Shown here piece after piece: positions 10,972-22,700 of a DNA stretch of 64,000 nucleotides. Position numbers and translations under genes: made by a program. How positions within the stretch are numbered: the stretch's first letter is position 1; every line of letters begins with the position of its first letter. The notes under the pieces are model-generated. The model had not been told where the DNA came from and did not search any database. It saw nothing but the letters and a program-made list of their open reading frames with translations. Source of the DNA: Arachis hypogaea. Lineage: Eukaryota > Streptophyta > Magnoliopsida > Fabales > Fabaceae. Location of the stretch: NCBI RefSeq assembly GCF_003086295.3, contig NC_092047.1, forward strand, positions 119,728,949 to 119,792,948. The letters are read 5' to 3'.

Positions 10972-12051
10972 ATGGCGATCATCATCACCCGTGTTATTGC
11001 TCTCTTCTTCCTTGGTTTTGCATTCCTTGCTTGTGGTATGTTTAATTTTCATGTATTTTTTCATCACATTTTCTTTTAGACTACTAGTGCCTCTTAATTA
11101 TCACATGATCAAGCATCAAGATTATCAAAAATATTTGAAAAATAATAAAAATTAGCTTAAATCAACTTAAAATTGTCTTATTTTATATTTGTATAAATAC
11201 ATAGTATTAGATGTAATAAATATATAACTTTAAATATTATATATAGATATTAAATTAAATAAGATAATTTTATATTATTGTCTTCTTAATATTATTGTAA
11301 GATTATAGATATGTACATGACTAAATAATGTGAATTAACCATGACTCTTAATTTTGTTTTTTTTTTTTTTGAAGTGGCACAAGGAGCTAGGGTTACCTTC
11401 AAGAACAAATGTCAATATACTGTATGGCCAGGAACCCTAACTGGTTCTCAAAAGGCGCAATTGTCACAAACTGGTTTTACATTGGCACCTGGAGCAACCA
11501 ATTCTTTGAACCTTCCATCTTCATGGTCTGGTAGGTTCTGGGGTAGAACTGGTTGCTCCAACAACGGCGGAAGGTTCACTTGCGCCACTGGTGACTGTGG
11601 TACTGGTCAAGTCGCGTGTAATGGCAATGGTGGAGCCACACCGGCAACCCTAGTAGAAATTACTGTAGCATCTAATGGTGGACAAGACTTCTACGATGTT
11701 AGTAATGTGGACGGATTTAACCTACCTCTTTCGGTTAGCACTCAAGGCGGTAGAGGCACTTGCAAGACCTCGAGTTGCCCGACCAATATTAACCGGGCTT
11801 GCCCGAGTGAATTGCAAGTGAAAGGCTCGAATGGAAACGTTGTCGGTTGCAAGAGTGCTTGTGTAGCTTTTGGCAAACCTGAGTATTGTTGCACTGGTAG
11901 TCACAACACTGAAAAAACTTGCCCTCCAACAAACTACTCTAAATTCTTCAAACAACAGTGTCCTGATGCTTATAGCTATGCTTATGATGATCTTAGGAGC
12001 ACTTTCACTTGCTCTGGAAAGCCTAATTATACCATTACATTCTGTCCTTAA
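10972..12051 (+). CDS. Thaumatin-like protein 3 (PR-5 family), secreted
   Basis: Exons 10972-11035 and 11375-12051 with a 339-bp phase-1 intron give 246 aa. A signal peptide (MAIIITRVIALFFLGFAFLAC...) precedes the mature domain ARVTFKNKCQYTVWPG. All 16 cysteines are present, as are WGRTGCS, the C-A-T-G-DC signature stretch, QDFYDVSNVDGFN and the terminal TFCP. It differs most from its two neighbours (more basic, with FWGRTG in place of FWARTG, and NRACPSELQVKG). Two N-glycosylation sequons, NYS and NYT, lie near the C-terminus. The acceptor follows a long T tract at 11357-11370. It is the third member of the array, intact, and transcribed in the same direction as the others. Substrate and antifungal activity cannot be read from the sequence. 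Confidence 0.93.
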
Positions 12052-12776
12052 ATATTATAGCTTTGAGTAGCTAGAAAGGGATAGATCTTAATAACTAATT
12101 GTTGTGCCTTAGTTATACTTGACAAAAAATAACTGCACACAATTATTATACAGGATAAAAAAAAATAATACTACTAATAATCATCACATCCCTTTGTGAT
12201 TGCATTGTATTAATAATATATATAGTGATTTCCAATAATAATAAAATCTTATTATAGTGTTATACCTTGTTTGGTTTATGTGATGATACTAACTTAAGTA
12301 TTACGTACTCTTTCAATATTGTATAAATGAACATGTAACGTATTTATTATTTATGTTGTCTTTATTAGGATTTTTGTATGCTAGTCAGTAGTAATTCATT
12401 ATCAAAGTTATATAGTTGATTCCAAAATCGAAATGATATATAGTTAATGAAATATATATAAAATACAAATCATTTTTTGTTTTTCAATCATAATGGTGAC
12501 ATGATATACGTCTATTTTAGACTTGGGGTGCTTCTTCTTTAATTTATGGTCCTTAATTATTACTCTCTCATAAATATATTGACTGATATATATACCTCAC
12601 CAAAAAAGTATATATATGACTGGAATCACCAACGGTAGGTACAAAAAACGTAATAAGTAAATATTTTAGTGTATGAAAATAAATTGTCATGAATTAGACA
12701 ACAACAATAAAATCTTATCTCATTAAAAAAAATTGGCTACATAAATCAAATTTATGATATTATTATATCTTATTAA

Positions 12777-13236
12777 GACTGTTAAAATAGATCAAATTTG
12801 TCAAATCAATTTATTTATCTATTAAAACGAACCCACTTTTATTTCTAAAATTATATCTATTTAAATTTTGAGTTAAAAGACTGAACTCAATTAACTCAAA
12901 AAATGACGGATTAAATAAACGATTTACTTAATTTTTTTAATTTTTTCAAAAAAATATGGCTGGAAAATATTTTTCATGATCGAATTGAAAACCCAACCCG
13001 TCGATAAAAAAGCAATTTGTTGAAAATTTTTTATTTAAAAATAATATTTTTTTGTTAAAATATTTTTTAAAAAATAAAATAAAAGAATAAACAGGTTGGT
13101 CCGTTTAATTTATTGAATTGAGAAATTATAGACAATGAATAAAACAAGTTTAAACGGGCCAACTTATTTAACTCGTGAACTTAAGCGGGTCATGCGTCTA
13201 AATGAATCGACGTACTGACCCGTTTAACAACCCTAT
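12777..13236. mobile_element. hAT-like foldback element, degenerate
   Basis: The right end reads TGACCCGTTTAACAACCCTA, a form I associate with hAT-type MITE termini. The left end (gactgttaaaatagatcaa) is a decayed complement. The interior carries several Asian-style 'cgggtc/gacccg' half-palindromes (acccaacccgtc, aagcgggtcatgcg). No protein frame. Confidence 0.45.
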
Positions 13237-16200
13237 ATTTTTTATTATGTATTATACCTACAATAAAATTATAATATATAGATTTTTTTTTACCACCTCA
13301 TATATGGTATTTTTAGGTTATTATATAATTGATTATATCTATGTCTAGCATAAATGTTCATATATGAGTTAATTTCAAAACAAAAAGTTCTAGTAATTAG
13401 ATTTATAATTTTTTATGTGCCTTCTCTTAGTATTAATTTAATTTTTTAAGAGAAGTGATATCATGATATAATATTAGAATTTTTATAATCTAATAATCTA
13501 GAATTTCATTATTGATAACTCCAAAATAAAATTTAACATAAGATAAATAAAAAAATTATGCAAAATTTTATACAAATTAAATCGAAAAAAGAAGTTCTTA
13601 TATAAAAAAACGTGTTAAAAATATAATTATTTATTTGTTTTTTTCTATCTGCTTAAATTTTTAGGAGATATAATATTACTAATAAATGAGATGCTATATA
13701 ATAAAGAACAATGATGCATTTTTATTTTTAGATATTTCAAAGAATTACTAATAATGGAACCACAAAATGTAACCCATGGTATGTAGTTTAGTCTTGATTG
13801 AACGACCAAATTAAAGAACAAATTTATTTTACTAGTAAAAGGACGTGATTTTATTTTATTATGAAAATTGAAAAACGCCAGATGTAATTACTTGACACAT
13901 ATGGCAAGTTTTATCCTTTGATCTTGTCACTCGTTTGTGCTTATTACAAAGACTTTTTCTCCTCACATAATCTTCTTATGTGTAGTGCGTTTAACTTTCT
14001 TTGTTGTTTGAATCTATTTTAATTAAATAAAAGAAAATAAGAAATCTCTATTGTGCTGAATTAACGGTCAGAAAATTATTACCTAATAATAATGAAGGAT
14101 AATTTGCAATGGTTAATTAAAATATGGTTAAGTTAGCTTCAACTTTAATTTATTGCCATTTAATTATTAATATGAGACTTTTCAAGGTAATATATTATAT
14201 ATCATGATGGAGTTAGCTACTAATTATATTCATCCATAGTCTTTGTTAATAAACGAAATATTTGGTAACTAATGAAAATTAGCCAAAAATAATTATAACT
14301 TGTCTTATTTAATTTTTATTAATTGTTGTGATGATTAATGAATGTTAAATAAGATAAGCTTTAACTTTTTTTTTTATCTTCCTAACATTACTGATTAATA
14401 AATTATTTTTTTTCCATTTATTATGATAATTTCTCATAATATAATACTAATATATAGACAACAAGAATTGACATAAATGAAAAAATTAAAATAGTATCTC
14501 TCATCACAAGAATATATGATTCCGAATCTTTTAATTCTTATCAGAACTAAAATAATCCATTTAGTAGATTTGGCACAATCTATAGATGTGAAATTCACCT
14601 GAGTTTTTTTTTTTTTTTCAATGAAAAGTTATTATACAAAAGATTGGACGACTGAATCTAAGCTTCCACATATATTTCATCATTTTTGGTTTAAAAATTA
14701 AAATTTACAACAAATGATGAAAGAGAGTAATGAAGATCATCATTATCATTTTATTATTAGTACTTATATTAATTTGTGGAGATCATTTTTATTTTTGTTA
14801 TTTAATTGAGTTTGGCATGCATGCATATATATGTAGATGGTAATTCAATGTATTCTAACTAGGTAGCGCAATTCTCGCCATAAATTGAAGTGTGCTTGAA
14901 GTGACACATTCTTATTGATTTCATCATCATATGTTGAAAAATTATCAAACTTCTAAAATGACACGTCTTCTGATATTTTTTCTTTTGTTTATTTTTTTTC
15001 CCGAAAAGTTAAACCCATCTTCCTATATTTTCTTTTGTGTATGCAACAACTTATTAATCAGCGACAAACTCTTAAATAGAGCTCAAATTTATCGTGGATT
15101 AGTCTTTAATTTATAAGGTTAAAAAATATCAAAATAAAAAAAATATTGTATCTTAGGTTTGAGTAAAAAAATGTCTATAATTCTTTAAGAGAAAAAAATG
15201 TATGTCTATATTAGGTCAATTTTTTTATGGATTAAAATTGGTATTTTTTTTTACCAAAATAGTCTAACTAGATAAAATATCTTTATATATGAATCTATCT
15301 CTTCTTTGCAACTTACCAAAAAAAAAAAAAAATACATGCTAACACCTACACATAATTTGCAGATTGTAAAAAATAACCATTGATTAAGAAAGATTTTTCG
15401 TAGTTGACAAAAAGTATTTTTTTTTTAAAACCAATTTTACATATTGCAAAAAACTTTTCACTGATCTCATATGTATTTTGCAAATTGCAAAAAGTTGTTA
15501 TTACTGCATACACATAAATCTCACTAATAACCAATATTAATACATTATACTAATTTTCTTTTCTTATAAAAATTAATTTCGTGTTGATTATTTTAAGAGT
15601 ATATATTAGTAGAAAAAATTATAAGTTCTATGAGGCATATTAATATACCAAAAAAAAAATGTGGTGTCCATCTAATTAATTTGTCGGAAGAAAGAAGAAT
15701 GGAGATAGAGTATAGTAGGGACACCTTAATGTATAGGTTGCAGGTTGCAATAATTGTTTTGAGTGTTCCAGATAAAACACAGATTGGCTCAGAGCAATAA
15801 GTTACTATCACAGTACATTTTCATCACGGGACATGACGAACTTTTTAATTTTAATATGGAGAGAAGGTTAATGTATATTAGAATTACGGAAGTATATGAT
15901 ATTTTACTTAAAAATTACACAAGATAAATTGAATTGTTTGATTGAAGATACTATAATCAGACGAATAGAATACAAATGGTACAGAAAATTTTAGGTTTAA
16001 TTTGTGTACTGATTTCACGTGACAGACGGTACAGAGAATCTTGAGTCTGATTTTAGTACACAAAAAATTTTGCTTCACACAAATTGGATTACGGTCTAAT
16101 TTCTTCCCACTAAAACCAAAAATTAAACGTCGTCACAACAATGTATATCCCTCTAATACTCCATAACTCAGCATAACTCACATGTCAACCTCATATAAAA

Positions 16201-17068
16201 AAATTAGCTGGACATGACACCCTCTTAATAATTTACATGCATATTATAATATAAAAAGATTATTTATACAATAAAACTAACTATTAATATATTTATGTAT
16301 AAATATATATAATTTAATTTATTTTTAATGTGTATTATATTTTAATATATATTTTATACTAATAACTAATTATAATAACTGATTTAATATACATGTAATA
16401 TAATTGATTGTACTATCATTCAAGTAATTATGTGTTTAAGGTTTTGTTTTTAATTTGTTTATTAATTATTATAATCTATTTTATTTATTTTAGTTATTTA
16501 TGATATTTTTTAATTTAATAGATTAAAAATTAATCCATCAAAAATTTAAATTTAATTTAAAAATTTATCATTAATTAAAATAAATTTAAATTTCTAATAT
16601 TTATTTAAATAAAAAAATAACCAATTATTCCATCTTAGGTGATGAATTACAATAACTAACACTTGTTAGTTGCTATGTCCAAGCCAAATAAACAAAATAA
16701 GAACACTTATGGATATTCTTTAATTATTTTAAATATTTACAGATGGAATTAGAAAAGGACATATTTTTATATTATTATTTAAGGTTATCATAGAAACGGT
16801 GACACGCAATGTTAATTATTTATTAGGAGAATTATTATGGATTATGGTCCACACTCCACAGGGCAGAAGAAAATATGATTGTTTGTTATCTGTTTTCTCT
16901 TGCTCTTTTGTATTGTCTCTTTTCAACCAAAATAAATCAATAAAACAAGAAAAAACAGGTTGGAAACAAAAACCATTCCAAAATAAAAGGGTCCAGAAGG
17001 TATCGATTTTATTGTCCTCCATTTTTGTCCCATTTTTTTTATCATATATATATATATATATATATAAT

Positions 17069-17438
17069 TAAATAAAATATATTTTTTATTCATAAAATTT
17101 GATAAATTTTTTTAAAATAGATCTAATTTTTATTTTGTTTTAATTTTAATTTAAAAATTTTTAATTTACATCAAATATATCCTTGACGGATAATTTTTAA
17201 AAAAATTTAAGACCAATTTAACAATAATTTTATAAGAATAACCCTCAATACAAGAAAATCAAGCATAATTTTCATGCATTATTGTTATATTGGTCTTAAA
17301 TTTTTTAAAAATTTAGCCGTTGAAGAATATATTTGATGTAAATCAAAAATATTTGAAAGAAAATTGAAACAAAATAAAGCTTAAGAGTATTTTTAAAATT
17401 TTTACCAAATTTTTAGAATAAAATATATACTTTACCCA
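17069..17438. mobile_element. Foldback MITE, family B, copy 1
   Basis: The mirrored phrases aagaccaatttaacaataa and ttggtcttaaattttttaaaa flank a short core containing catgcattattg. The right end ...atatactttaccc is complementary to the left. The same family, in better condition, occurs at 31328-31696. Confidence 0.65.
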
Positions 17439-18132
17439 ATTTAATTTTGATAGACTATCAATATAAAACTACATCTAATTACATAACGTTATATTATTAA
17501 AAATAATTATTTTTTACATAAATAATTATATAAAAAATAATTATAATTATACTGTGAATATATTAAAATTAAATTAATATATATGATAAAAAATAAGAAA
17601 TATTTGTTAATGGCGGTTAAGGTATATGCCATGGTTGAAGTTTGACAAAATGGGAATGACCTTAAATAATGTTTAATTAGGGTGTGACTTTAAATCTTGT
17701 GTAATATATAATTGGTTGAAGTTAGCAGCCACTTATTATTTGGTTGATTTATTATTTCTTACCACAACCCAAAATCATTTATTTATTTATTTTTCTATTT
17801 CATTTAACTACTATATATTGAGTTATCCACCATTATGAGCCTTTTTTTTTAACAATATTCTTAGCATATTTTAGTCTCTTCTCGTTTTTTCTTGGAAACG
17901 AAAACGTTTTCAAAAGAAGAGTTGAGAAGATCTCAGTTTTATTCATATTCTATCAATCTATTGTTCCACTATGAATATTAAATTCTAAATTTGTTTGATT
18001 TTGTCATTCTTTTTTCGTAGTTATATATCTGTCCATATCATTACACGTATTCTCACGCAAATCTATTTGTTTTCTTACTCCAAAATCTAACCACCAAAAG
18101 TTTAAAGTCACTTTATTTATTTATTTATAGCA

Positions 18133-18580
18133 AAGATGTGTAAAATATTTTTTTAAAAAAAATATTTATGTATTATATTATTATTGGACATATTAATGAA
18201 TTGATTATTTTTTAAATTAATTTTTTATACCAATAATAATAAACCTAATTATTATTATATTCGATCGAATCGATTAATTTATATAATATATTGGATCATT
18301 GTTTTGTTTTTTCTTTAAAATAAAAATTAGGAATATATTTATCTTTCTATTAAAAAATTTAAACATGATTCGGTTTATATTGTATAAATTAATCGAATCA
18401 AATTGGATCTAATAATTATAATGTAAATAACTGGATTTATTATTGTTGCTATAATAAACTGATTTTATTTTAATTTATAAAAAAATAAATTATTAACTAA
18501 TTTAATAAAAATATCAAATAATATCATGACACATATAAACATCTTTAAAAAAAATATTTTTAATATCTTTATCAAAATAA
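18133..18580. mobile_element. Foldback MITE, family A, copy 2
   Basis: It matches the 9684-10145 element in plan: outer 'gatgtgtaaaatattt' and 'atatttttaatatcttt' arms, inner 'attcgatcgaatcgatt' against 'aatcgaatcaaattgg', and 'aataaacctaatt' against 'aactggatttatt'. Confidence 0.55.
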
Positions 18581-19720
18581 CCTCTTTTATTTATTTATTG
18601 AATTTAAAGAGTCATCTAATCACATATCAATATATTGAATGATCATTTATATAATCATAAAAAAACGTAGTTATTTTTATTTATTTATTTTGATCGACTT
18701 TTTCAAAGTTTAATTTTGATCAAACTTCTAACATATCAGATGGCTTTTGTTGACTTCCAAAACCCATTGTGATCCAAAAATCGAATCTGAATTCTGAACT
18801 TTGAAGTAACATTTCTAGCTCACCAGTCACCGCCACGTTCTAAGCACCATCTATGTATAAAATATAAATTATTACCATACCTTATCATATATTTATTAGA
18901 ATAATATTTCAAATCAATTTTAAAAAAATGTATTATATATAAAAATTAATACAAAATTTTAAAAATGTCTAAATATATTTGTATTGTAAAATGATTTAAA
19001 AAAATTAAAATATATTAAATTTGGCTAATAAATTAAAATTAAAAACCAATTTGATAATTATAATTTATTAAAGATCAAATATCTCACTAGAGAGTTATTA
19101 ATAAAAAATATAATATAATTAACAAATATTATTATTTTTAGTCAATATTTAGTTAATAATAATTTATATTAAATTTACAAAAATTTTATATACAAAAAAT
19201 ATAATTTACATGTATATTTATTAAAATTTATACATATAAATTAATATAATTTGTGTTTATATTTTTTAAAATTTGTATATATAATTTAACAATTTTGTTA
19301 CGTTATCAACAATATCTCTATTAACATCTATTAATTTTTATTTATGATTGTATTTAACAGAAATGTCTTTATAAATGTATCTAATAAAAATATTTTTTTT
19401 ATAATTATATCTAATAAAAATATCTTTATATATATATTTTCTAAACATATTTTTTTATATATGTATTTAAAATATAATAATAAATTATTATTGATAATAA
19501 ATTAGCATATAGTATATTGATACCCTATACTTTTCTTGTGTTTATCTAGAAAAAGAAGAAAAGAAAGGACACACTATATATAAGCATATTGCATAATACA
19601 TTATTATTACAGCATATTGAAAAGTCAGAGACAATAGAAGAAAGTGTTGACTACTCAGCATCTTATAGGAGTTGAAGAAGAAGAAGAAGAGATCAGTGAG
19701 ATTGAGAAGAAATAATAAGA

Positions 19721-22700
19721 ATGGATTTTAGTGAGTTGAGAAGAACGGTGGAAGAGGTGGAGCTGGTTGATGCACATGCCCACAACATAGTTTCCATTGA
19801 TTCTAACTTCCCCTTCATCCATGCCTTCTCTGAAGCCTATGGTGATGCTGTTTCTTTCTCACCACACTCTCTCTCCTTCAAGGTCCATATCAATATCATC
19901 ATAACTATTAATTAACTCCTCTTAATGTTCATTTATTTCTTAGCTTATGATTTTTTATATGCTATGTTTGATGATAGTGTTTCTGTTTCATCTATTTATG
20001 AACCTATAAAAACTAGTAGTATAGTGTGGACCACCTAACACTTTTTTAGGTGGATTAAGTTCTGCAATTACAGCATTATTAAGCAGATAAAATGTTACTA
20101 AATTGAAGTTTAGTTTGCCTGAGTTATGCATTTCAATTTCATCATGAGTGATAAACAGGATATGAAGTTGAAGAAATGAAATTTTTCCTTTTTCTATTGA
20201 TAAACAGAATTGATTCTTGAGAATTTTCTGTCAAATTGATTTATTATGTGGTGCTTAAAATGTATAATAAGCACTTGGAAGCTGAATGTATAAGGATGAA
20301 ATTGTGTCTAGATACATTGATTTTTCAATATACTAATTTAGTTAAAGTGACAGTAATTTTGAACAGAAGATATGATTTGTTGACAATAGATTATTATGTA
20401 ATATCAGAGAAGTTTAAGAGACATTGCTGAGCTCTATGGATCCGAGTCATCTTTGGAAGCTATTGAAGAACACCGGAGAGTCTCCGGATTACAATCGATC
20501 AGCACATCGTGCTTCAAAGCCGCAGGAATCTCTACCTTACTCATTGATGATGGACTAAAATTTGACAAGAAGCATGATCTTGAATGGCATAGGAGTTTTA
20601 CCCCTGTTGTTGGTAGAATCTTAAGAATCGAACGAGTCGCCGAGGAAATCCTTGATGAAGTAAGATACTTGTAGATAGTTCTAATAGTTCTATTTCACAT
20701 TTTCTGAATTCTGCTATATGTTCTTGAATTTCTATCTAATATTTGTATCTCGTGCTCTTAAAGGGTTTAACAGATGGATCTTCTTGGACATTGGATTCAT
20801 TTACAAAAGCATTTGTCTCAAAGTTGAAATCATATCCTTTTATATGTAAATAAATCTTTCTGTATATAAACACATCCAATGTTTTAGTTATGATCCTTAA
20901 CAGCATGGTTACAGTTGCTGGTGAGATCTTTGGATTCAAAAGCATAGCTGCATACCGAAGTGGCCTGGAAATCAATCCAAATGTGACAGCAATAGAGGCC
21001 GAAGAGGGTCTCGAACAGGATTTAAGTGGTTAGTGGAGTATGCAGATTGGTTATAATATGTTCTGTTTTGGTATGTTCTTAATCAACCATATTCTGTACT
21101 TTTTAGCTGGGAAGCCTGTTCGCGTAGCTAACAAAAATTTCGTCGATTATATCTTCTTGCAAAGTCTAGAAGTTGCTCAATCCTATGACTTGCCAATGCA
21201 GATACACACAGGGTAATCCATGGCTTTTAGCAATTAGTATACTTCTAAAGCTGAAAAGCTTTCAGAAAATTATTTGTTGGTACTAAATTTTTGGTCTGCT
21301 TAACTAGTTTTGGGGATAAAGATTTGGATATGCGACTGTCCAATCCTCTTCACCTACGTGCAGTCCTTGAAGACAAGAGATTCTTGAAGTCTCGGATAGT
21401 CATCTTACACGCATCCTATCCGTTCTCAAGGGAAGCGTCGTATCTCGCTTCGGTTTACTCACAGGCAAACCTTTTCTCAACTCGTTGAATTATGTTAGTA
21501 AGTCTGAATATGTATTTCAGATTCAAATTTAGATATAACAATCTTGTTTTGCAGATTTACCTTGATTTCGGGTTGGCGATTCCAAAGCTTAGTGTACATG
21601 GCATGATATCTTCAGTGAAAGAGCTATTAGAGCTAGCTCCAATTAATAAGGTGACAAGAATAAGAATATTGTTATACTTCAAGATCATGATTTATTTAAC
21701 TTTAGGACATGAAATTCAATGTGTCACAAGACTAAGTTTTTGGATTGCAGGTTATGTTCAGCACTGATGGCTATGCATTTCCAGAAACCTTTTACTTAGG
21801 TTAGTTAACATCTTTTCCTATGCCTGAATTTGAAGAATTTATATTCTGTAGTGTAAGATTAAGTGGTTGAAATAATATTTTGCAACATAGGTGCAAAGTG
21901 GTCTCGTGAAGTTGTTTTCGCTGTTCTGCGCGACGCGTGCATTGATGGTGATCTCTCAATTCCTGAGGCTGTGGAAGCTGCTAAAGATATATTTGCACGA
22001 AATGCGATTCGATTTTACAAGATTAGTCCAACTAATAGTTTAGCTAGTTCAGAATACAATGTGGTTTCTAAGTTGAATACTAGTAGTAGTAGCTTAGAGT
22101 CTGATTCGTCACTGGTTCGTATCATATTCGTTGATGGTTCAGGGCAGCATAGATGCAGGGTGAGTTTAAGTTCCATCAAAGCAAATTTCAGTTATTCATG
22201 AATCATGACATGAGCTGCTATTAGAATTCCTGATATGGTGTCAAATTTTGTTTCAGGTTGTTCCTAAAAAGCGTTTCGATGATGCTGTTTCGAAGAATGG
22301 AGTTGGTTTAGCGCGTTGTATTATGTCTATGGTTTCTTTTATGGATGCACCTGCTGAAGGGTCAGGTCTAACTGCAGTTGGTGAAATAAGATTAATGCCT
22401 GATTTGTCTACTAAATTAAGAATTCCATGGTACTTATAATCTTTCTTAAGCTGATTTTTTTATCATCTTACATTATAGTAACCTGTGGTGCAAGTAATTC
22501 AACTCTTTTATGTGATGATAGGAGCGAGCATGAAGAAATGGTTTTATGTGATATGCAAATCAAAGCCGGAACGGCCTGGGAATATTGCCCGAGAGAGGCC
22601 TTAAGACGAGTTTCGAAGATTCTGAAAGACGAATTTAACTTGGTATGTCGCGATTGCGAAATTCTGATATTCGAATTCATATCTTTAAACCAAAGTACTT

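Larger units (their letters stand above)
12052..19720. other. 7.7-kb repeat-rich spacer between TLP3 and NodGS
   Basis: I see no host gene. It contains a hAT-like foldback (about 12777-13236), a foldback near 14.3 kb carrying the motif aatgttaaataagataa also found at 4140 and 10440, an AT tract near 17045, family B MITE copy 1 (17069-17438), family A MITE copy 2 (18133-18580) and the NodGS promoter. Short open frames at 14931, 15346, 15593 and 16799 have biased composition and match nothing I know. Confidence 0.5.
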
